DNA from: CAYMSF01 sp964542255
GTDB lineage: Bacteria > Verrucomicrobiota > Lentisphaeria > Victivallales > Victivallaceae
Direction of reading: 5' to 3'
DNA: 10,872 bases
NCBI GenBank assembly: GCA_964542255.1
Contig: CAZITV010000071.1
Span: forward strand, 1 to 10,872
Shown here: positions 1-5,464 of the stretch, in pieces
How the letters are laid out: the number at the start of each line of letters is the position of its first letter
Position numbering within the stretch: the first letter of the stretch is position 1
The notes under the pieces: generated by a model
The model's database searches: none
Told to the model about the DNA's origin: nothing
Seen by the model: the letters and a program-made list of their open reading frames with translations, nothing else
Program-made: the position numbers and the translations under genes

Positions 1-64
1 AATGGAATAAGTTATTAAGCCGAAAAGCATTTTTTACCTATTAAAAATACTGGAAAAGCTTTAG

Positions 65-877
65 ATGAAAATAATGATTATGACAGATATGGAGGGATGC
101 GCCGGAATTCTCAACTTTAATGACTGGGTAATCCCGGAAGGCAGATACTTTGAAAAAGGCAAACGTTTTCTCACGGAAGAAGTTAATGCCGCAATTTGCG
201 GTTTTTTTGACGCTGGCGCAACTGAAATTGTCGTGACGGACGGACATGGTGCCGGCGGTATTGACCCGGAATTTCTTGACGAACGAGTTTTGTTGAGCAA
301 GGGGGTGTTTCAACCGGTGTGGCCATGGGGATTAGACCAATCATTTGACGCTTTAGCATTTGTTGGACAACACGCCAAATCCGGCACCCCAAATTCGCAC
401 CTGAGCCATACCGGCTGGTTTTGCTGGATTGACGTGGCAATTAACGGAATTTCTATTGGTGAATACGGGCAATGCGCATTTTGTGCCATGGAATTGGGGA
501 TTCCGACCATTTTGGCATGTGGCGAAAATGCGTTTGCGGAAGAGGCCGCCGCACTGACTCCGGGGGTAGTAACGGTCGGGGTTAAACAGGGCATTTTGCC
601 TGACAATCTTGACCACCTTGATTGCAATTCGTATGGGAAAGCAAAACTCAGTGCAATCCACCTGTCGCCATTCCGCGCCAGAAAATTAATCCGTGAAGGC
701 GCAAACGCCGCACTGACCAAACTTAAAAAAAATCCGGCGTCATTCACCTATCCAAAACTTACCGCACCGTATGTTCTGGATGAAAGCTACCGCGCCGATG
801 GCGATAAGCCGGCGCGGACCAGACATATCGAACACCCAAGCAGTATTGTCGGTCTGCTTAATTTAGCCTCGGGATAA
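65..877 (+). CDS. dppA: M55 family D-aminopeptidase (DppA-like)
   Basis: This 270-residue protein looks like a zinc-dependent D-aminopeptidase of peptidase family M55, whose Bacillus subtilis member DppA releases N-terminal D-amino acids such as D-Ala from short peptides in the cytoplasm. The family ligand residues fall where expected: Asp8 and Glu10 in the opening TDMEG motif, His61 in TDGHG, His103 in GQHA and Glu133 in GEYG. His115 in SHLSHTG fits the proposed catalytic histidine. The length matches DppA (about 274 residues). There is no signal peptide, so it should be cytoplasmic. The chosen ATG puts Asp8/Glu10 at the family position and has GGAAAAG about 6 nt upstream. It stands alone in this window, convergent with the nucleotidyltransferase gene on its right; its upstream neighbour is outside the window. 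A role in recycling D-amino-acid peptides from the wall is inference. Family assignment is firm; the exact substrate is not known. Confidence 0.9.
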   Translation: MKIMIMTDMEGCAGILNFNDWVIPEGRYFEKGKRFLTEEVNAAICGFFDAGATEIVVTDGHGAGGIDPEFLDERVLLSKGVFQPVWPWGLDQSFDALAFVGQHAKSGTPNSHLSHTGWFCWIDVAINGISIGEYGQCAFCAMELGIPTILACGENAFAEEAAALTPGVVTVGVKQGILPDNLDHLDCNSYGKAKLSAIHLSPFRARKLIREGANAALTKLKKNPASFTYPKLTAPYVLDESYRADGDKPARTRHIEHPSSIVGLLNLASG

Positions 878-897
878 TCTTCATCGCCGCTTATGTC

Positions 898-947
898 CAT
901 AGACAATCTTGCGGGTACGTTACAAATCTCAATCGTTATTGTCTATG
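898..947. repeat. 10-bp perfect inverted repeat between convergent genes
   Basis: CATAGACAAT at 898-907 is repeated as its exact reverse complement at 938-947, with a 30-nt spacer. It fills most of the 79-nt gap between the convergent dppA-like and nucleotidyltransferase genes. No T-run follows on either strand, so it is not a classical intrinsic terminator, although a stem-loop at convergent 3' ends could still protect or end transcripts. The right arm is also the left part of a degenerate 32-bp motif that recurs near 5272 and 10827 (see findings). Confidence 0.5.
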
Positions 948-956
948 ACTGATCGC

Positions 957-1262
957 TCACTTGGTATAAAAAACTTTTCCGATGTGGTCAATATGGCTCA
1001 GCAGGGCGGAGTTGCTAATATGCCTTTTTAGCGATAAATCAATTTTGAATGGCAATAGCAAGTCATCCAGTTTATTTTCCAGTTGAGCCAATTCCGAAAA
1101 AGCTGCATTGGCATCAATGATCGTCAAATCAATATCCGAGCCGTTTTTGAAGTTGCCTTTTGCCCTGGAACCGTATAAAATCACCTGCTCAATGGCGGGA
1201 TATTGAGCAAAACATTGGCATATAGAATCAATCTGTTCTGGTTTTAATCCGAATCGTTTCAT
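957..1262 (-). CDS. MNT-domain nucleotidyltransferase (MntA-like, HI0073 family)
   Basis: This 101-residue protein is a minimal nucleotidyltransferase of the DNA polymerase beta fold. The catalytic signature GSx10DxD is complete: Gly31-Ser32, then Asp43 and Asp45 within GSDIDL. A third acidic residue, Asp75 in KIDLS, fits the third metal ligand. Its partner gene precedes it on the same strand with an ATGA overlap (the stop TGA of the partner shares bases 1259-1262 with this ATG), so the two are translationally coupled. In characterised MntA/HepT pairs the MNT protein is the antitoxin, which transfers AMP to a tyrosine of the HEPN toxin and so silences it. Whether this pair acts as a toxin-antitoxin system or in another nucleotidyl-transfer role is inference. 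The 3' end overlaps the motif TTGGTATAAA at 961-970. The family call is secure from the motif and the gene pairing. Confidence 0.9.
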   Translation of the reverse strand: MKRFGLKPEQIDSICQCFAQYPAIEQVILYGSRAKGNFKNGSDIDLTIIDANAAFSELAQLENKLDDLLLPFKIDLSLKRHISNSALLSHIDHIGKVFYTK

Positions 1263-1672
1263 GCAATCAGCGTTTTAATTTTGTTTTTTAAATCTGAGAA
1301 GAGGAGATAATAATGTTGAATGATTTTATTTGTGATCTCTTTTGCAACATTCTCGTTATATGTATGAGATGACTGATTTCGACTTTTGATCATATCCATC
1401 CATCCCTCTCCGTCATTGAGCAGCCCTTTGTTGAATGCTTCCCTCGTTGCGTCTCTTGAGCCGGTGATGGCAGAATTCCCCTGATATTCAAAATAGTCTT
1501 TAAGGACATTCCACGCCAGTTCGTGGGTGAATTCGAAACGTTGAATCAACCCTTGCTCTTCCAGCTCATTCAACGGCCTCTCCATACTCAAATGAACTGC
1601 CTGCTCCAATAAAGCAAATGCCTTTTCAAAATTTTGAAACCGCTGCTGCCATCGTATATCCTGGTTGCTCAT
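1259..1672 (-). CDS. HEPN-fold nucleotidyltransferase substrate-binding protein (HepT-like, HI0074 family)
   Basis: This 137-residue, mostly helical protein belongs to the HI0074 family of nucleotidyltransferase partner proteins. The stretch TGSRDATREAF at 70-80 is typical of that family. The HEPN ribonuclease signature RX4HXY is intact: Arg98, His103 and Tyr105 in SRNQSSHTYNE. In the characterised HepT toxins, Arg and His form the RNase site and the Tyr is the residue AMPylated by MntA. It is the first gene of a two-gene operon and overlaps the nucleotidyltransferase by 4 nt. A good Shine-Dalgarno sequence (CGGAGA, complement of 1681-1686) lies 9 nt before the ATG. A candidate promoter and a palindrome lie in 1712-1756. 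The intact active-site residues suggest a working rather than decayed module; toxicity itself is not shown by sequence. Confidence 0.9.
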   Translation of the reverse strand: MSNQDIRWQQRFQNFEKAFALLEQAVHLSMERPLNELEEQGLIQRFEFTHELAWNVLKDYFEYQGNSAITGSRDATREAFNKGLLNDGEGWMDMIKSRNQSSHTYNENVAKEITNKIIQHYYLLFSDLKNKIKTLIA

Positions 1673-1711
1673 AATGAATATCTCCGTGATGCTGATAAAC
1701 TACGTTCGCAT

Positions 1712-1756
1712 AATTTAATCCATAAACGCGCCTAATCAACTTATACTAAGCTGATT
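1712..1756 (-). promoter_or_regulatory. Candidate promoter and palindromic operator of the HEPN/MNT operon
   Basis: On the minus strand TTGATT (1739-1734) and TAAATT (1717-1712) are separated by 16 nt and each match four of six bases of a sigma-70 -35/-10 pair, about 40 nt before the HEPN start codon. An imperfect 23-bp palindrome covers 1734-1756: AATCA/TGATT outer arms, one mismatch, CTTA/TAAG inner arms and a 3-nt centre. It overlaps the -35 element, a position where an autoregulating toxin-antitoxin complex commonly binds. Both calls are by eye, and the promoter match is modest. Confidence 0.35.
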
Positions 1757-1829
1757 TAATTTTCCTGCAGAAAATTCGTTCATCCCGGGAAATGTTTTGA
1801 CCACAGGCGGAATAAGCCTTTCGCTGTGT

Positions 1830-2024
1830 TCAGGCATTATTGCTGCTGTGCGGTGTGGTGCGTAAAAATGTGTTAGGCTGTTCGATGGCGGTTTCATCAT
1901 CTTCATAATCTTTGTAGAAAAAGTACCAGATAACTATTCCCAAAGAGATTACGATAACGATGATTAATGGTACCAGGCATCCGCCAACGACGATTAGCCG
2001 TTTATTCTCACTACTGTCATCCAT
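1830..2024 (-). CDS. Small single-span membrane protein, unknown function
   Basis: This encodes a 64-residue protein that I do not recognise. A short charged N-terminus (residues 1-9) is followed by one strongly hydrophobic segment at about 10-37, rich in Val, Ile and Leu and ending in aromatic residues WYFF, then an acidic stretch YEDDE and a polar tail. The positive charges Lys8 and Arg9 before the span and the acidic side after it suggest N-in/C-out by the positive-inside rule, though Lys38 weakens that. A strong Shine-Dalgarno AGGGGA (complement of 2032-2037) sits 7 nt before the ATG, which argues that this is a real gene despite its size. It follows glyS on the same strand after a 133-nt gap that holds a structured repeat, so it may be read from the glyS transcript or have its own promoter. 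Confidence 0.65.
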   Translation of the reverse strand: MDDSSENKRLIVVGGCLVPLIIVIVISLGIVIWYFFYKDYEDDETAIEQPNTFLRTTPHSSNNA

Positions 2025-2067
2025 AATATTTTCCCCTACAATAAATTACATTTCAAAACAGTTTAAT

Positions 2068-2156
2068 AATATAATTCAGCAAGCGGTTTATTAATACTGA
2101 GTTGCAATCTTTACTTTCTTTTAGAATGCTGCTCAGTATAAGCTGTGAATTATATT
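2068..2156 (-). repeat. Nested inverted repeats immediately downstream of glyS
   Basis: The outer arms are AATATAATTCA (2068-2078) and its exact reverse complement (2146-2156). Inside them ATACTGAG (2094-2101) pairs with CTCAGTAT (2132-2139), and after a 2x2 mismatch GCA (2104-2106) pairs with TGC (2127-2129), closing a 20-nt loop. The element begins one base after the glyS stop codon, so it would lie in the 3' end of the glyS message as a long, mostly A/U stem with an internal loop. It is not a standard terminator because there is no GC-rich stem plus U-run. Candidates are an mRNA 3' protective structure, a small structured RNA, or a degenerate MITE-like insertion; no target duplication is evident. 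Confidence 0.5.
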
Positions 2157-2157
2157 G

Positions 2158-3486
2158 CTAGACCCGTTCTTCTAAATATTGCTTCAACTGTGTTAAATTA
2201 ACCCGGTCCTGCGTCATCGAATCGCGTTCGCGTACCGTAACGGCATTGTCGTTCGCTGAATCAAAATCGAAGGTGATGCAGTACGGCGTGCCAATTTCAT
2301 CCTGCCGGCGGTATCGTTTGCCGATGCTGCCCGTTTCATCATATTCACAGCGGAATTTTCCAGCGAGGTCGCGGTAGAGTTGTTCGGCGTTTTCCGCGAG
2401 TTTTTTGGAGAGCGGCAGGATTGCCGCTTGAACCGGAGCAACTTTAGCGGGGAGGCGCATTACTACGCGCACATCAGTTTCCTGTCCCTCTTTTTTGGTT
2501 TCGGCGGCATCTTCATAGTAGGCATTGCAGAGCAGTGCGAGAATAGTGCGGTCCAATCCGACCGAGGTTTCAACGACAGTTGGCGTGATTTTCTTTTGGT
2601 TGTCGTGGTCGATATACTGCATATCGGTACCTGAGAACTCCTGATGCCTGGACATATCCCAGGTGCCGCGGTGATGGACGCCTTCCAGCTCTCCCCAGCC
2701 AAACGGGAATTTAAATTCAATATCAATGGCCGCTTTGGCGTAGTGCGCCAATTTTTCGTGTTCATAAATACGCATGACATCTTTGCTGAAGAGCAGTTTT
2801 TCGCGATAATACTTAATCCGTTGATTCTTCCAGTATTCAAACCACTCCATGGAGTCGCCGTCTTCACAAAAGAATTCCATTTCCATCTGCGTAAATTCCC
2901 GGGAACGGAATGTGAAATTGCGCGGATTGATTTCATTGCGGAAAGCTTTGCCGATTTGCGCAATGCCAAAAGGTAATTTTTGTCTGGTGGCGACACGTAC
3001 CTGGTGAAAATCCACAAAAATCGGCTGGCATGTCTCAGCCCTTAAATAGGCCGTATGATCCTCGTCAAATACCGGACCGACGAAGGTTTTCATCATTAAA
3101 TTGAATTCGCGCGGTTCGGTTAAATCTTTGGAACCGCAACCCGGGCATACGGTGGCGTCTTCCATCTGGTCAACGCGGTGCCGCGCCTTGCATTGGCGGC
3201 AGTCGCACATCATATCACCAAATTTGTCTAAATGTCCTGATGCCCGCCAAACTTGCGGATGACAGATGATGGTTGAATCCAATCCCTCGACATTTAGCCG
3301 TGTCTCCACCATCTCATTCCACCAAACCTGCTCCACGGCGCGTTTCATCCGGCAGCCGTACGGACCATAATCCCAAAAACCGTTAATGCCGCCGTACGGC
3401 TCCGAGCTTTGAAATATTATGCCGCGGCGTTTACACAAAGACACTATCTTTTCCATTAATTCGGGTTGTTTTATTTCTACAGTCAT
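2158..3486 (-). CDS. glyS: Glycyl-tRNA synthetase, dimeric (alpha2) class II type
   Basis: This 442-residue enzyme attaches glycine to tRNA-Gly in the cytoplasm. It is the single-chain homodimeric type found in eukaryotes, archaea and many bacteria, not the alpha2-beta2 type of E. coli. The N-terminus carries the family block ending in GFWDYGPYG (residues 36-44). A zinc-site-like pair follows, Cys96-x2-Cys99 and Cys114-x2-Cys117, with an extra Cys94. Class II motif 2 is at about 182-206 (FRNEINPRNF, then REFTQMEME) and motif 3 at about 306-316 (ETSVGLDRT). The anticodon-binding domain occupies about 340-442. Length agrees with the family (about 430-460). The ATG has only GGAG at a 14-nt spacing; there is no in-frame alternative upstream before a stop. 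Met11 would also fit family alignments but has no ribosome site. No T-box leader is seen. Confidence 0.97.
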   Translation of the reverse strand: MTVEIKQPELMEKIVSLCKRRGIIFQSSEPYGGINGFWDYGPYGCRMKRAVEQVWWNEMVETRLNVEGLDSTIICHPQVWRASGHLDKFGDMMCDCRQCKARHRVDQMEDATVCPGCGSKDLTEPREFNLMMKTFVGPVFDEDHTAYLRAETCQPIFVDFHQVRVATRQKLPFGIAQIGKAFRNEINPRNFTFRSREFTQMEMEFFCEDGDSMEWFEYWKNQRIKYYREKLLFSKDVMRIYEHEKLAHYAKAAIDIEFKFPFGWGELEGVHHRGTWDMSRHQEFSGTDMQYIDHDNQKKITPTVVETSVGLDRTILALLCNAYYEDAAETKKEGQETDVRVVMRLPAKVAPVQAAILPLSKKLAENAEQLYRDLAGKFRCEYDETGSIGKRYRRQDEIGTPYCITFDFDSANDNAVTVRERDSMTQDRVNLTQLKQYLEERV

Positions 3487-3539
3487 ATCGTGCTTGTCAG
3501 CTCCATATTGGGATGATTATTAAATATATATCCATCAAT

Positions 3540-3567
3540 AATATACCGCGTAATAATGTAACTTCAA
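3540..3567 (-). promoter_or_regulatory. Candidate glyS promoter
   Basis: On the minus strand TTGAAG (3567-3562) and TATATT (3545-3540) are 16 nt apart, matching four and five of six consensus bases. The start point would be near 3533, giving a leader of about 47 nt. Between it and the start codon a 7-codon reading frame (3506 to 3483) overlaps the glyS ATG as ATGA, but it has no ribosome site of its own. Confidence 0.4.
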
Positions 3568-3650
3568 ACAACTGGCACAAAAAGCATCCGGAAGAGCCGA
3601 AAAAAATACAGGTTATTTTGTGACAGTTCCTTAGTGCATTTGTACTGTTT

Positions 3651-3674
3651 GCCTGCCGCGGCAGCCGGCTTTTT
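3651..3674 (+). terminator. GC-rich dyad followed by T5, oriented to the right
   Basis: The perfect palindrome CTGCCGCGGCAG lies at 3653-3664 and is followed by CCGGC and TTTTT (3670-3674). An alternative fold pairs GCCG (3655-3658) with CGGC (3666-3669), directly abutting the T-run. This is the layout of an intrinsic terminator on the plus strand, yet the neighbouring genes on both sides run leftward. On the minus strand the A/T run is on the wrong side. The rest of the 3487-3699 gap holds the glyS promoter and nothing else I can identify. Confidence 0.3.
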
Positions 3675-3699
3675 ATCGGATGAATACCCAGAAAAGCTA

Positions 3700-4557
3700 C
3701 TATTGCTGGCGCTTTACGGCAAAACGCTGACCCAGTATCAAGCAATTGAATAAAATTCTGCCGACTTGATTTCTGGTTAGGTAACGGTTGCTGCCATTGG
3801 TTTCTGTCAGTGAAACGACGGTTTGTGCCAAAAGGTCATATTTATGGACAAATAATCGTTCGCTGTCCCATACCAGCGGATTGACAATGTCAATATCTGA
3901 GGAGAATTTCAGTAGCATTTTATTGGTTTCCCAGTAAATCCAAAACTCATTGCTAACTGGCGAAATCGGCGCGAAATAAAGGACATTTTCGGTGACACCT
4001 GCCGCCGCCTGCTGCTGCTTTATTTTTCCCGCGTCAATTTCCTGGAAGAATGCGTCTCTGGCGCGTTTGAATAACTCGCCATCCGGATATTGCGAGTCAA
4101 AACGTGTTTTAAACAAATATTCACGCATCTCCTGCATTGTGGATGTAACGGCGGTAAAAGGTTCGTGATGATTGCCGCCTTGCTGCCATTTTGCCACATT
4201 GACAATTTTAAAATTGCGGCTTTTAATAGTTTTATTGGACTCGCTGATGACGTAGTCAGATTTTTTTAATTTGATCTCCACATCCAGGACCGGGATGGCA
4301 ATTGCTGCAAAGATGCTCTTATCATTATCATCAAGTTTTGGGTTAAGCCGGCGAATCTCAAATACTACTGCCGGCGCCGCACTGACCTTTTCCACTTCTG
4401 CTTCATTTAAATACCAGCGGTACAAATACCGAACCACTTCATTGAGAAATTTCTTATCAGTTAATTCAGCCGGAACCGCATCGGTTTGCCCAGCGGCGCA
4501 ACAAATATTAGCCAATGTCAGTAATGATATAATTCCCGTCAAAACATGTTTAAACAT
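3700..4557 (-). CDS. Exported protein of unknown function, second gene of a pair
   Basis: I do not recognise this 285-residue protein. It starts with a signal peptide: Lys3-His4, a hydrophobic core at about 5-18 (VLTGIISLLTLANI) and CCAA near 19-22, so cleavage near residue 21-22 by signal peptidase I is likely. The cysteines do not sit in a lipobox, so a lipoprotein is unlikely. The mature part is mixed alpha/beta without membrane spans. A polar, Lys- and Gln-rich stretch around 190-200 (KIKQQQAAAG) may be a linker, followed by an aromatic-rich block NEFWIYWETNK and a C-terminal RNQVGRILFNCLILGQR. It begins 2 nt after the stop of the upstream exported protein, with AAGGA (complement of 4570-4574) inside that gene, so the pair is one transcription unit and probably one function in the cell envelope. 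Two TAG codons in a row end it. Confidence 0.75.
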   Translation of the reverse strand: MFKHVLTGIISLLTLANICCAAGQTDAVPAELTDKKFLNEVVRYLYRWYLNEAEVEKVSAAPAVVFEIRRLNPKLDDNDKSIFAAIAIPVLDVEIKLKKSDYVISESNKTIKSRNFKIVNVAKWQQGGNHHEPFTAVTSTMQEMREYLFKTRFDSQYPDGELFKRARDAFFQEIDAGKIKQQQAAAGVTENVLYFAPISPVSNEFWIYWETNKMLLKFSSDIDIVNPLVWDSERLFVHKYDLLAQTVVSLTETNGSNRYLTRNQVGRILFNCLILGQRFAVKRQQ

Positions 4558-4559
4558 AG

Positions 4560-5234
4560 TTATTGCTTGTCCTTTAATGTGAAAAAACGGTTACCGCCCA
4601 GTGACCCGTTAAACGCATCTGGAATAAAGATAAAATCTCCACCGGGAGAATAATAATCCTGATTTGTCATCCAGGCATAAGCCCGGCCGGTTACGCGTTC
4701 CTTATTAATCAATTTCAGTTTGGCAAAATAGTCCTTGCTTAACGCTGAACTTTTAATGTAATTCCGCGCAATGCTTTTGGCATAATTGAGGAGTTCAGCA
4801 AATTTTCCCGGACGTGCGCCTTTGTTGGCAATTGCGGTCAGGTATTTGATGCGGGTTTCTACTCTTGCGTCAAATACCGCTTTGCCCTGACTGTCCTTAT
4901 CAAAACCCTCGCACTGACCATCGGCACTAATCACATCAATAATATTATCGGTCTTGACATTGGCAACCAGCGTTTGCGTATAACCTTTAGGAATCAACGC
5001 AATCCGGCAGTGAACGACCCAGAGAATCTGCATCATTGCCGCTTTACTGTCTGCCGAACTGACGTACCCGTATTCGCCCGGGAACGGCACCTCATTAATC
5101 AGCAGATAAGCCAAATACCCGGCTGTAGTATCCGGGGAGTCCAATACTACCGCTTTGGACTGTTGTCCAAACGCCGGATAACTGAAAATTATTACCGGCA
5201 ATAATAAATATCTGCAATATTTTCTAATCCGCAT
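4560..5234 (-). CDS. Exported protein, possibly a distant SleB-type cell wall hydrolase
   Basis: The 224-residue product has a clear signal peptide: basic residues Arg2-Arg4-Lys5, a hydrophobic core at about 9-19 and AFG at 21-23 before Gln24, suited to signal peptidase I. The mature part has a faint resemblance to the SleB/Hydrolase_2 layout: a Glu-containing helix (Glu48 in LINEVPFPGE), an alpha-helical ILWVVHCRI at 70-78 in the place of the usual AVaxVVlNRV, GQCEGF at 106-111 in the place of the usual QFxGF, and GGNRFFTL at 213-220 where family members have a Gly-rich turn and aromatic pair. These are pattern memories, not alignments, and the Asn-Arg pair normally seen at the second helix is His-Cys-Arg here. 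The Shine-Dalgarno is weak (AAAAGA). It is divergent from mraZ and leads a two-gene operon. A wall-cleaving role would suit the location but is unproved. Confidence 0.6.
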   Translation of the reverse strand: MRIRKYCRYLLLPVIIFSYPAFGQQSKAVVLDSPDTTAGYLAYLLINEVPFPGEYGYVSSADSKAAMMQILWVVHCRIALIPKGYTQTLVANVKTDNIIDVISADGQCEGFDKDSQGKAVFDARVETRIKYLTAIANKGARPGKFAELLNYAKSIARNYIKSSALSKDYFAKLKLINKERVTGRAYAWMTNQDYYSPGGDFIFIPDAFNGSLGGNRFFTLKDKQ

Positions 5235-5253
5235 TTTGATGATTATCTTTTAG

Positions 5254-5303
5254 TAATACCAATTCGCTCCCATTGATAGATGCCCGATTGCTCATTGGTA
5301 TTA
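5254..5303. repeat. 10-bp perfect inverted repeat in the divergent control region
   Basis: TAATACCAAT (5254-5263) and ATTGGTATTA (5294-5303) are exact reverse complements separated by 30 nt. With two mismatches and a shared GC the arms extend to about 16 bp. A second pair, GATGCC (5279-5284) and GGCATC (5314-5319), interleaves with it, so the two stems could not form as one simple hairpin. The repeat lies between the exported-protein operon and mraZ and could be an operator pair acting on both; each arm also resembles an extended -10 element (TGGTATTA) pointing outward. Confidence 0.5.
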
Positions 5304-5304
5304 A
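5273..5304 (+). promoter_or_regulatory. Candidate rightward promoter ahead of mraZ
   Basis: TTGATA (5273-5278) and an extended -10-like TTGGTATTAA (5295-5304) are 20 nt apart, long for sigma-70, but the TG before TATTAA can compensate. The same arrangement with 19-20 nt spacing recurs near 938 and 10827. If used, the mraZ message would carry a leader of about 150 nt. A promoter closer to mraZ, beside the A-tracts, is equally possible; I see only weak hexamers there. Confidence 0.3.
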
Positions 5305-5377
5305 TTGCGAACAGGCATCATCAGCTAATTTAATCAGCTCTTAATAATAATCAAATACCGCTGTTTACGCATTTCGC

Positions 5378-5396
5378 AAAAAAAAACAAAAAAAAA
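5378..5396 (+). other. Double A9 tract (possible UP element or bent DNA)
   Basis: Two runs of nine A are separated by a single C. Such tracts upstream of a gene often act as UP elements or intrinsic bends. They lie about 70-90 nt before mraZ, just upstream of weak -35-like TTTACG (5400-5405) and -10-like TATTTA (5420-5425), which are only three to four of six matches. Confidence 0.35.
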
Positions 5397-5433
5397 TTAT
5401 TTACGGCTTGTAAAAGGAATATTTAAGCTTAAT

Positions 5434-5459
5434 TTAGGTTTAGTTAGGTGAAAAAAGGG
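5434..5459 (+). promoter_or_regulatory. Candidate MraZ-binding boxes
   Basis: TTAGGT occurs at 5434-5439 and again at 5444-5449, and AAAGGG follows at 5454-5459, so a GG pair recurs every 10 bp (5437, 5447, 5457). Known MraZ operators are short G-rich direct repeats on a 10-bp period directly upstream of mraZ (TGGGN with 5-nt spacers in E. coli). The base sequence differs but the spacing and place agree. The third unit overlaps the mraZ ribosome site, so binding could also affect translation start. Confidence 0.45.
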
Positions 5460-5464
5460 TCATA

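Noticed and set aside
310..747. 145-codon frame antisense to the dppA-like gene
   Set aside because: It is a shadow of a well-supported M55 gene with all metal ligands, and has no family resemblance or ribosome site.
1802..1828. Stem CACAG/CTGTG behind the 64-residue gene, as a terminator
   Set aside because: The pairing is interrupted, competes with an inner AGGC/GCCT stem and lacks a T-run on the minus strand.
3487..3699. T-box riboswitch upstream of glyS
   Set aside because: I found no AGGGTGG-type T-box sequence or stable specifier stem on the minus strand.
3497..3745. 82-codon leftward frame bridging the 3700-4557 gene and glyS
   Set aside because: It starts with TTG inside the 3' end of the upstream gene, has no ribosome site and an untypical composition, and it covers the glyS promoter and the GC dyad.
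4546..4557. 12-bp perfect palindrome ATGTTTAAACAT
   Set aside because: It is simply the first four codons (Met-Phe-Lys-His) of the exported protein gene; a regulatory role is possible but a coincidence is simpler.
5320..5339. Direct repeat ATCAGCT at 13-bp spacing upstream of mraZ
   Set aside because: Seven bases in an AT-rich gap is within chance, and the spacing is not a helical turn.
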